Position numbers and translations under genes: made by a program. The notes under the pieces are model-generated. The model was not told the DNA's origin and searched no databases. It saw only the letters and a program-made list of their open reading frames with translations. A stretch of DNA of 64,000 bases from Benincasa hispida. Its lineage: Eukaryota; Streptophyta; Magnoliopsida; Cucurbitales; Cucurbitaceae. The stretch covers positions 37,661,993-37,725,992 of the forward strand of contig NC_052349.1 of assembly GCF_009727055.1 (NCBI RefSeq). Direction: 5' to 3'. Below are positions 36,501-48,500 of the stretch, in pieces (the first letter of the stretch is position 1; each line of letters begins with the position of its first letter).

Positions 36501-39500
36501 AATTGAGTGAATGACTATGGAGTAAAACATATTAAAAGAACATTCAGTTATGGATATATTGGAGGAAAACAAATTTAACAGGGGAAAACCTAACTTTCAA
36601 ATGATAAGTTATATAGGACAAAGTTATAATAATATCTTGAGAAAAATGGGAAAACATTAAATATGAAGAAACTTCAATTCTTCATTGTAGAGAAAGGAAA
36701 ACAAACCAGTATGATAAGTGCTGTACGTCCGTCCTTTTCAGTTTCTCCATCTTTATGAACTTTTTTCTTCTCGCCGTGCTTGCTTATTTTATTTAATACT
36801 CCTCGTGATATCCTATCATTGAGAGAGATTTGCATAAACTTGCTGTAAAATCAATTACAACCAGCTGTACTACGGTGATTTTAAGTCATAAAATCATATA
36901 AGTGAACTATCCTTATTTTTCATGAAGAGTATTGTGTGGGAAAGGATTTTGGACGACCCTATTAAACCTGTAAAGCTAACGTGATTGATGATCAATAATT
37001 CTATATTTCAGAAGATTAATTCAAGAAGCTAGAAGTGTTTTTTTTTACCAGTAAGCATTTTAAATTGTACGACTTGCCAATTTACCTATTTAAAAATGTT
37101 GTTCCCCTGACACTAAGTAGAAGATTATTTCCAGTCTTCAGGAAAAATTGTTTGAGCATAACTGCTTTTTTCCTTCCCATGTTACCAATCTACACTTCAG
37201 TTTCCTGTTCACTAATGGTAGGTGATGTCAGTTAACGCAGCTCTAATACCACTTGTCACGGACAAGATTTAGCCCCAAAAATTTTGTCAAGTTTCCATGC
37301 GGCCTAAGGGGACTTCTTAGTTCAACCTCTAACTCGCTCACTTTTTGAAGACAAAGCAGAAGAAAGCCATAAGTGATAAGACTAAGTAAAGTATACACAA
37401 GGAAAGGAAGATACGGGTGATGCAAATCTCTAACAACTTTAATTCTCTCGAGGTAATAAGACTTTACACTCGTACAGATCTTAGACAAAAGGCCCCTTGA
37501 ACAAACCTCAAGTTTGTCTTTTAGGAGGTGTTTGGGGGGAGTTAGGTAGGATGGAGTGAAGTTATTAACTCTACTTATTGTTTGATCCAAGGAGTCCTTA
37601 AACTCACTGCAGATGCCACGGTTTATTAACATTAATTCTATGACTTACTGATCCCATACACTATAGGTTCCATGACTAAACAACTCCTCATACTAAATAA
37701 CTCCACTCCTTGCTCCAAATGCACCCTTATAGACATGAGAAAATGGTAGAATGTGAAAAAGGGGAATTTTTAATGAATAAGGATGGAGTTCTTGTCCTTA
37801 TCCGTTCATGTGTAGATAAACATGGATAATTATCCCCTTATTTATTCACTAACTACTTGATCTTGTACTAATTCAAATTGAAAATTCAAACTTGTAAGAC
37901 TTCTCTTCGCTGCTAAAACTCCTCATTGTTCCCAAGTGTTGTAGCATGCCCATTTCGAAGTAAACTTCTATCAAAGATGCCTCACAAAATGCCTATTACA
38001 ACCCTTTTGATTGTTGAATTCCTTAACCCGCATCTTGTCTGTATGTGCATGTTGGAAGGTGGTTGTCATGTGGTCCAAGTTCACTGGACACTTCCTCCCT
38101 CTTCCCATCCCCTGCTCCTAGCCTCGTACTCTTGATTCTCTTTACCAATCAAATATGGGAAGGCAAAGGACCCTCTGGATCCCGAAGTGACTTACCCTAC
38201 CTGTTTGGATATGATTCAGAGTCATGGAAGACTTCACACATTGAGTCTTCGTCTTCGTTAATTTGGCATAATTCATGGCTTGATTCGCTCTCAGAACCAG
38301 TATTGTTATCCACCATTGTGACCTCTTGAGGCCTGACTTGAGGTTCTGAGATTGGGCTAACATTCAGCTAGGCATCCACTTGTTAAAGAGAGTTCAAATG
38401 CACCCGGCTCAAGTTCTATGAATGATTTTTCACAGGTTGCCTACAGTTGACAATTTTCCTTCTTTAACGCGTCGAGGTTCATTCGCAAGGCATGAAGACT
38501 AACCCTTGTGGCATCGTGAAATGTCGCATGGTTTGTCACTGGCTAAAATCACCTGCCCTTCTATGTGTTCACCCAACGTTCTAACTAAGGCTTCCATTAT
38601 AGTTGCATGCTCGTGATAATGCTTTGCAACTAAAATGGAAGAAGGGGCATTGGATGGTAATGGTTTCCTCTCCGTATATAGGAGTTACCTCATGAATTTC
38701 ACCTGAGGCACACCCATTTGTTCCTCCAAATGAAGAATCCTCCCCTAAAATCTTTGAGCCTTCGTCTTTGATGGGGAAAGTGCCATGTTTGGACTTCTTG
38801 AATATTGCTTGGGGAAGTGAAAAATGTTTCCAAACCCAACCTAGCAATCTCCATGACCTTGTCGTGCAAGTCACAACGTGTGCCCCCTTAGGTGGATACG
38901 GTTTGCTAAATGCATAAGAAGGTCATTCTAACCCCCAAGATTTCACCTGATAAAATCCAAACGAATGAGAGCTCCCACTAATGGCTTCTTGAAATCCCTT
39001 TAAGCAAAGCAAATGAGGAAAGTATTTATAACCTAGGAGAAGGTCTAACCACAAAGTTTTCCCTCCATGGACTTCTTGGCATGTTGAGAAAGGTTATGGA
39101 GATTGCCATGAGGAACTGACAAGTGGCAAAAACCAAGGATTTTCCATTAATGAAGAAGGGATTTTGTGGCCAAAATATTGTAAATGAGAGAGAGGGTTCT
39201 TTACATGTCCCCCATGCATGGGCCAATGGAGCAATACGTGGCAAGGGGTGAGAGTTCCCCAACCCTATAAAAGGACTACCTTGAAGAATGTTCAAGGAGT
39301 CCTATTGTGTCCGATTTTGAGGCAATTTGTCCTTTATTCTAGAAATAATAAAAATCGACTTGGTCCCAATTTTCCCAAGTCTGGTGTTCATGATTGTCCT
39401 CTCAGTCGAATTGATGTCTGTTTAATTGTTTATATTCTACGTGTAAGTGTTTATGTCTGTAAACAGGGACTTTAGGAAGGTTGAACCAAGAAACCTCCTT

Positions 39501-42500
39501 AGGACCGCATGGACACCTAGCAAAACATTTTGGGGGCTAAAGTTTGTCATGTCCACACAAAACATTTTGGGGCTAAAGCATGTCCATGATAGGTGGTTTA
39601 TAATTGTAACATATATATGACCACACTTGAACATATTTAACCAGCTCAATAAAAAAAAGCCACACAAAGTAAATCTTTCATAATGTTGCTAGATGGTCTT
39701 GACTTATTTTCCAACAAAGATTGGAATTCCTCGATGAATAATGCCATTAAGTACTCAATATCATCAATTTTTTTTGTTCAAGATTGCTAGCTAGGTTGCA
39801 AAGCCCTATATATGATTAATTACAAAAAACACCTCCATGTATTAAGAGGATCTATAGGCTATAGTTACAAAAGGGAGGAGATGGTTTACTCCACGACACC
39901 ACGCTAAAGCAAGAAAAGATGTAGATTAAATAGAAGTGTGGATATTTTGTTGCTTATCTATGAAGATCCAGGCGTTTCCTTTCCAACATAAATTCCAATA
40001 AAAAGCAATGATAAAGTTTCCTCCTTCAATCTTTAATGGATAATACTCTTTGTACCTCCATTATTGGTGTAAATGTTTTTCCCCCCTTTTCTAATTAGTC
40101 TTTCTACCTTGTCGCTGCAGGGAGGTCTCTTGTGCATAGGTGGTTGGGTCTTCACACTTTCCCATCTTTTTTATATTTCACTCAACCAATGAAACCATAT
40201 GTTTCCTCCTTTAAAAAAAACGGAAAAAATAATAAAATAATAATAAATAATGACTCGATACATACCTTATAGAGTTATTTAAAAGTTCCCTTGCTTTATC
40301 AATTCCCATAACTGCTTTGGAAGTATCAGTTGCCTTTAGTTTATTGGAACATAGCAACACCACCCGAGCAAGGTGAAGCATGTTAGCACCAATCTGCACC
40401 AGCCACCACAATAGTAGATATGGGGTTATTGGAAGTCAAACGTGCCAGATAATTAATTAATCCATCATGTGACACATCTATGAGAAGAGGAGCAAGATGT
40501 CTCATACCAATACCAAAAACAAATTCATTTTCTAAAACCTCATCATTTCTCTCACATACATAAACAAAAATTCAATAAAAAGGAAAAAAGAGTACAGTTA
40601 TTTTATTAATTGCATCCTTGTAATTCAATCAGAATGTTAAAAATTTTAAACCTGGATGTGATCCTCAGGAAGTAAACTTTTTCGTGCATCAAGACACCTG
40701 AAAACAACGACTTCATCAGAAAAACCTTCTTTTTCTAAAATTACTAACACTTCTCAGTTTACCTCTCAAGAAGCTCTTGAGCTTCCTTGAGCCATCCATT
40801 AGCATATAGCGTTGAGGCCAAGCCGTCAGCAGAATTTATAGTTTCCAGAGAATTCCATCCCTACACCCATAAGAGATATACCAAGTGTTGTCAGTTGACC
40901 AAGAAAGCATGTACGTACCCAAGTGCGCGCACAACCAAAAAAAAAAAAAAACAAACAAACAAAAAAAGAAACCCATGAAGGTTAAAGAAATACTATTAAA
41001 TAGAGGTAATGTTAGTTAAAAATTAAAACATACAATACAAAATACACTAAATATTAATTTTGATACTCGTTCTGTTTTAGAAGTAACAACCTTGTGTATG
41101 TGTATAGTGTATAGACCGATATGAAGTATGGTATCACTAGAAAGTTTTTTGAGCCATTAGAATTTGAGTTAAGAAACACTACTTTAGAGTCTTCAACATT
41201 TGAGAAAAACCTTCGCTTATTTTACAAAACTGGTGTACTATAAATCTTGGAGAATTCTTGAAGGAAAAGTATGATTCATCTATTCTTCATACATGAAGGG
41301 GAAGATTCCTATTTGTAGAGTTTTAATACAAGTGGGAGTAAAGGGGAATTCACCTGAACTATAACCCAATTACCCAATTACCAATTTTTCTTACATCATT
41401 CTACCCTCCGAAAAGAAACTCGTCCTCGAGTTTTAAAAAGAAAAAAAAATAAAACAATCAAGAAATGAAATAAACTTGTACAACGAAGTATGACCAAACC
41501 ATCTTCCAACATCTTTTTTTTTTTTTTTTTTGAAATAGGAACAAAACTTTTCATTGATATAATGAAAAAATATTACCAAATAGAGAATCAGGAGGTGCAC
41601 CCAGGCATCTCAACTAGGTTGACACCCCCTTAACACCCGCATCATATCTTCTAACATCTTGAATAAAAATTTCCATCAAGTTCATCAAGACTCCAAGCGT
41701 TATAGGTAATATTAAAATATACACGAAAAAGCAACCTAATATTAAAATATACACGAAAAAGCAAAAATTAATATAGAAAAACGTGATTGTCTCTTCCTAT
41801 TCTCCACGTTTGGGCTATTTTTTTATCTTCCAAGTTTGAAGTTCTTCTTCTCCTAATATTCTGAGATTCTTCCAAAAAAAAAAGGGGGAAGATATTTTCT
41901 ACAACTTTTCCATTCAAGTTCTTCGACTGCAATTTTGAAGGGTAGAAAAAGCAATCAAAAAGGTTAGTTTTTTTTTCTCTCTCCATTCTAGATCTTCTCG
42001 GCAGATTCTAAGTGGTTTCATTAAAAAAAAAAACAAAAAACAAAGGCTTTGTAGTTCTTTTTTTTTTTCTATTGTAGTTGTTCTCTTCAAATTCTGTGGG
42101 TTTATATAAAAAGGAAGCATTTTTATTCAGTTTTCATTCAACTTCTTCAGCATTATCTTCATTGTTTTCCCAAAAAGGTCGACTTTTTTTTTATTATTTT
42201 TGTTTTTCAGCATACTAGTTGTTTTTCATATTCAAGTTTTTTTTTTTTTCAGACTTTCATTATGTGTTTCGTATGCTTTTTCTTCTGTTTTTTCTTTTTT
42301 CTTTTTTGTTTTTCATATTCAACTTTCTTTTGAACAAGATTAGTTTTTCAATATACCTTTTTTTCGATTTTTTTATTTTCGTTTTTTAGTATACTTGTTG
42401 TTTTTCATATTCAACTTGTTTTTAAAAAGATTACTTTTTGAAAAAATTAGTTTTTTTTCTTTTTTCAGTATACTTTTTAAGTTTTTATTCAATTTTGAGT

Positions 42501-45500
42501 GGAAGCATTTCCAAAATAGGCTTCTTCTTTTTTTTAAGTTGTTTGGTTTATTCTCATTGTTTTATAATAGGATGGGAGAAGGAGAGCAGTTAAGTATACT
42601 GTTTTTCATATTCAACTTTGTTTTTGAAAAAGATTAGGTTTTTTTTCAGTATGCTTTTTCTTCAATTTTTTTTTTTTCATATTTAACTTTCTTTTGAACA
42701 AGATTAGTTTTTTTCAATATACTTTTTTTTTCCAATTTTTTTATTTTCGTTTTTTCAGTATACTACTTGTTTTTCACATTCAACTTGTTTTTAAAAAGAT
42801 TAGTTTTTGAAAAAGATTAGTCTTTTTTTTCTTTTTTCGGTATACTTTTTAAGTTTTTATTTAATTTTGAGTGGAAACATTTCTAAAATAGGCTTCTTCC
42901 TTTTTTTTTAAGTTTTTTTGGTTTATTTTCATTGTTTTATAATAGGATGGGAGAAGGAGAGCAGTTAAGTATATTGTTTTTCATATTCAACTTTGTTTTT
43001 GAAAAAGATTAGGTTTTTTGCTTTTTCTTCTGTTTTTTTTTTTTCTTTTTTCATATTTAACTTTCTTTTGAACAAGATTAGTTTTTTTCAATATACTTTT
43101 TTTTTCCAACTTGTTTTTTTCCGATTTTTTTATTTTCGTTTTTTCAGTATACTACTTGTTGTTTTTCATATTCAACTTGTTTTTAAAAAGATTAGTTTTT
43201 TAAAAAGATTAGTCTTTTTTTCCTTTTTTCAGTATACTTTTTAAGTTTTTATTTAATTTTGAGTGGAAACATTTCTAAAATAGGCTTCTTCCTTTTTTTT
43301 TTAAGTTTTTTTGGTTTATTTTCATTGTTTTATAATAGAATGGGAGAAGGAGAGCAAAAATAGAAACATCCTGGTTGACAATATGTCATCTTAGAAAACG
43401 AAAAAGATACGAACACATGTAAATGTATGTTTTGTGGAAAAATCACAAAGGGTGGCATTTGTCGGACAACACAACACTTAGTGGGTGGAAACCGAAATGT
43501 TAAAGCATGCTTGAAGTGCCCTACCAATGTAAGAGAGGAATTGAAGGAGTACCAAATGAAGACAAAAGCAAAAAGGGAGGAACGCAATGCCCTCCCCAAC
43601 TATGGTGGTGCTTATGATTTGAATATAATTGATGGAGATGAGATAGAAGTTGGTGGATGTGGATCAAGTACCGGAACATCTAAAAAACGAGCAATTTAAT
43701 CACAACCGCAAGCACATCCACCACGAACTAAAGGAGCAATGGATAAATTTGTATATCCAAATCCAGCCAAGGTAGTTAATGAGTGGAATAGATTAAAGAA
43801 GCTGAAGCAATCAACCATCACCGGAAAATACAACAAAGAAGGGAGAGATGCTACAGTTCAATTTATCATGTATTGAATTTATCAAGCAAGTATTCCCTTG
43901 AATACAATTCAGTTGAAAAGTTTTCAAATAATGATTGAAGCCATGGGATAATTTGGACCTGGGTTGATACCTCCTTCTTATCATGAAGCTAGAGTGACAG
44001 GCTTAAAAGAGGAAGTAGAACATACAAAAAATTTAATGAGCAATCATGAGGTTGAATGGAAAAAAAAGGTTGTTCTTTGATGTTTGATGGGTGGACTGAT
44101 AGAAGAGATAGAACCTTGATAAATTTTTTTAGTGCACTCTGCTGCGGGGACATTGTTTTTGGAATTTATGCATCTTCATGCATCAAAACTGGAGAAAAAG
44201 TATTTGAACTCTTGGATAGCATGGTGGAAAAGATGGGAGAAGAGAATATTGTCCAAGTTGTGACTGATAATGCCTCGAACTATGTCCTAGCTGGCAAATA
44301 TTTGGAAGCTAAGCGGCCACATTTATATTGGACACCATGTGCTGCCCATTGTTTAGATTTGATACTAGAGGACATTGGAAAGATCGATCAGATCAAAAGG
44401 TACCTTAAAAGGGTTGTAGCACTAAGTGGTTTTATTTATAATCACTTGTATGTACTTAACATGATGAGGGAGTTCACCAATCAACATGAATTGGTGAGAC
44501 CAGCGATTACACGTTTTGCAACATTGTTTTTACCCTCGCAAGTATCCATAGGAATAAAGCGAACTTGAGAAAGATGTTTATTTTTTAGAAAGGACGACTT
44601 CCAAATGGGCAAAAGATCCAAAGGGAAAGAGAGCAGCCGACACCGTTTTTGATGTCATCCTTTTGGAACACACTTTAAAGGCATCCGGACCATTAGTTCA
44701 AGTACTTAGACTTGTCGATGGTGATAAACCTGCAATGGGATATATCTATGAGGCGATGGATAGGGCAAAAGAGGCCATTAAGAGTGGGTTTAATGATAAT
44801 GAGATGAAGTACAAACCAATTTGGGAGATCATTGATAGAAGATGGGATTGTCAACTTCATCAACCATTACATGCTGCTGGATATTATTTGAATCCATCAC
44901 TTTTTTATGACCACAAGAATAGAATTACTCAAGATGTTGAAGTCATGAGTGGTCTTCTTAAAGTTATACAAAGATTAATACCATCTATTAGTGATCAAAA
45001 TCAATGCACAGTGGAATTAGAGTTATATTCTGAAGCTAAAAGGCATGTTCGGCATTGACTTAGCAATCAATACAAGAAAAGTTAAGACGCCAAGTAAGGA
45101 CTCACATTCCCTACTACATTAATAGTGTAAGTGTATATAAGTATGTTATTTCTTCTGAATCATATCAAATGTGTGAATAGCATCATGGTGGGCTCTTTAT
45201 GTTGGTAGTACTCTAGTTTTGCAAAAGTTAGCCATGAGAGTCCTTAATCTGACGTGCAGCGCTTCTAGGTGTGAGCGCAATTGGAGTGTTTTTTGAACAT
45301 GTAAGTGATCATTTTGTTTTCTACCTTATTGATTTAAAATTTAAAACAAACTTCTAATTCTATATTGGTTAATAATTTGTAGATTCATACGAAAAGAGGA
45401 ACAGGTTGGAACAGAAGCGCTTAAATGATCTCGTTTATATAAAGTATAATCAAGCACTTAAAGAGCGCTTTGATTTAAAGGATCAACTTGATCCAATCTC

Positions 45501-48500
45501 CTTAGATCACATAGACAAAAGTAATGAATGGTTGGTCGGAACATTGGATGAAGAAAATAATGAAACTGAAGTTGACAATGAGTTAGTTTTTTATGACGAC
45601 GACCTCACATGGGGAGATGTAGCTCGTGCTAGTGGCGTTAGAGAACCCATCACGTACACTAGATCAAAAGGAAAGTCAGCTGCCTCTACCTCCACTTTTA
45701 GAGTTCAAAAGCAAACACCAACTATACAAGTGTTTAGTGATGAAGATAAAGACGACGATAAAGAGGAATTAGACATTGAGGAGGACAATGGCCAAGGGGG
45801 AGCAATGGATGAAACCTTAGATTTAGATGGGGATGATGTTGAATTTGACATTTGATCATGTCTTGAACTTTTACTTTTAGAGTTTGGTTCATTTTTATTT
45901 ATTAGATTACTATTATTAATCTTTGAGGCTTTGACATTTGTATATAAACCTATGTTCTTCTTCTACATATATTATATATTTATTTATTTATTTATTGCAC
46001 CTCGCTTCGTTCGGCCGTCGCCTTTTTGTCGCCTCTCGCTTTGAGGCAATCAAGGGACTTGTCGCCTTGAGGTGCGCCTTGCGCTTTGAAAACACTCTAA
46101 TACCAATTTGATATAGACTACAAATCTTGGGGAATCTTTTAAAGAAAAGTACTATTCATCTATTCTCCATACATGAGGGAGAAGACTCTTATCTATAGAA
46201 TTTTAATATAATTAAGGGTAAAAAGGGAATTAACCTAGACTATTACTCAATAACCCAATTACCCAGTTAATGCCATTTTTCTTACATCTGATGTAGACTA
46301 CGAATCTTGGAGAATTCTTGAAAGAAAAGTATTATTCATTTATTTTCCATACATGAGGGGAAAGGCTCCTACTTATAGAGTTTTAATACAAGTGGAGGTA
46401 AAAAGGGGATTAACCTGGACTATTACCCAATTACCTAATTAACCCCATTTTTCTTACCTCAAAAACCCTGAAGTTTAACTAACAAATCAGTCATGCATAG
46501 GCTCCATGCACCAGCAAAATCCTCCACCCTCTGTCTCACAAGCTGGGTCGTGAGGATGCATGAGTGGTTGAAATTTTCTCCAACAATCCTGCTATCCACA
46601 TTTGGTTTGTATGCTTATTTTGATAAAAAGTAGCTAATATTTGGAATGATTCCAGAAAAGGAAAAAAGATAGAATAATATAAACAAAAATTTTTTGGTTT
46701 CTAATTCTGCCCATACATGGGTCTGTGCTCGACTCTAATTTTGTGCATTCAAATCAAATTTTGCGTCTATGTTTTCTTGTGTGTCTGTTTTTTCATGGAA
46801 TGATGGACCAAAAGCCTGCAAAAATATCTGACATGGATCATTTCAGGGCTAGTTTTGATGATCAAAAACAAACTTGAGCATGTCTAATAAGTTTGGTCAT
46901 ATGAAATGCGGTGGTAAGGAGTTAGTGATAGTCTTTTATTTTTTCGTTTTGGTTATAGAGGTTGCTAAAAAAGTCTGCCACTTTGTGCACTACATACTCT
47001 CCTGAGGTAAGTTACTTCCATTTTCACCAGGTATTTCAGTAACAAAATGCTTCTTTAAACTGTTCGCCAAACAATGGAAAAGATTTGAGCATTCATTACC
47101 AAATCTGCCATTTTGTGAACTAACCCATGGACGTGTCATGTCAAGATCCAAGACCCATGACCTTTATGTTAGAAGCATGAAGTAAAAATTCTTTGCTAAG
47201 ACATAAATTGAGAGAGAGAGTGAGAGAGAGAAATCTAGAAGTTACTAAAACCAATTGCACGTACTCAACATCAAAAAGGAAAAGCCATTACAAGCACTAC
47301 ACCCGAAGCAAAAGATGAAACATAAAAAGATGGAAAAAAATCAAGATGAACCTTTGATAATTCCATAATGTGCAAAATTTTTCTTTGTACATTCTCAGCC
47401 TCCAAAAGATTATTTGACTTCATATGCATCTGAAGCATCAGGAAAATAACAAAAACATGAACCGCAGCTCAAGTAGAACAATAAAACGTGATTAAGAAGG
47501 GGAACGAATTGGAAGAGGAAAATGTACAAGATAGAACTAAAATACTCACATATGCTTTAATATATTCTACAATCATAAATGAAAGTGAAGAAATCTAATG
47601 TTACTGGCAAAAAACAAATTCAAATGTGCTTTAATCATCTCTCATGTTTTCTTTGTAAAGCAGTGTCTACACCAGGGAAGGTGAAGTTGTTTTATTGTCC
47701 CATATTAGTTGTAAAAATTAGTTTTTAAATTATGATAATAAATAATCTCGATATAGTTCTTTTACTAGTAGATGGCCTTTATATAAGAGACCTTGCTTTT
47801 TTTTTTTTTTGGATAAGAAACAATTTTATTGATGAATGAAAACTATAAGGGACCTTGCATTACTATCAAGCTATTGACAAAACACAATATTCCTCCCCAA
47901 ATAAACTTGGTATAAGAGTAGAAAAATCACAGCTCCCATTATAGGATAAAACCTAAACTTAGAAAAATCACAGCTCCCATTATAGGATAAAGCCTAACCT
48001 TAGCAAGATATCGCAATCTTCTAATGCAGAGAATTGACTCACCTAAACCACCTTCCTGCATGACCAAACAATAAAAGGTTGTGAAATATGTCCCACATAA
48101 AATACGATATAATACAAGGGTTATATCAGCAGGAGAATCCTTCAATGATATCTTCTTTTGAATATCTTTGTGCATGTTCCTGTTGGTTTAAGCTTCTCCT
48201 TTTATTTAACCTTCAGCAGGTCCTCTCAAATAATTTCAGAGAAAATATCTTTCAAGTTCTTACGTGCCCTTTATTTGGCTCCAAAGGCAAATCTTCTTTG
48301 GGTTAATGTGGTTAAAGCTCTTCAGATTTATGGTCAGAGCGAAATTAGAGAATTTTTCAAAGATTTAAATCTGTTGAAATTATATTTTAGCCTTAAGGGC
48401 GTTTTTGTCTTTTATCAGTCTAGGTTTCTCATTGTTTGGTTATTTATACCTGTTCCTGTATTGTGTACTGAGTATCTGAATTAAAATAAAAAACTCTTAT

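Larger units (their letters stand above)
41231..46460 (-). mobile_element. Short-LTR non-autonomous retroelement, TSD AAAAC, with tandem 5' LTRs
   Basis: LTR copies lie at 41,231-41,398, 46,109-46,288 and 46,289-46,460; AAAAC is duplicated at 41,226-41,230 and 46,461-46,465. A primer site (minus strand TGGTATTAGAGTGTT, 46,091-46,105) adjoins the middle LTR, and the minus-strand tract CGGAGGGTAGAA (41,399-41,410) precedes the 3' LTR. The left interior matches the sister element at 54,174-59,566 (shared block AGTATGACCAAACCA). Most of the interior is now a hAT relic and T-rich tandem repeats. It sits in the 6.5-kb intron between two TPR exons. Confidence 0.75.

Noticed and set aside
37243..37632. 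129-codon minus-strand frame
   Set aside because: It overlaps the left inverted arm and has no recognisable domain or splice context with the TPR gene.
38045..39475. Several 70-97-codon frames inside the inverted-arm repeat
   Set aside because: Both strands are open equally and no motif was recognised. They look like chance frames in repeat sequence.
42395..43244. Open frames rich in F, S and L in the T-rich block
   Set aside because: Low-complexity translations of poly-T tandem repeats without start context or domain.
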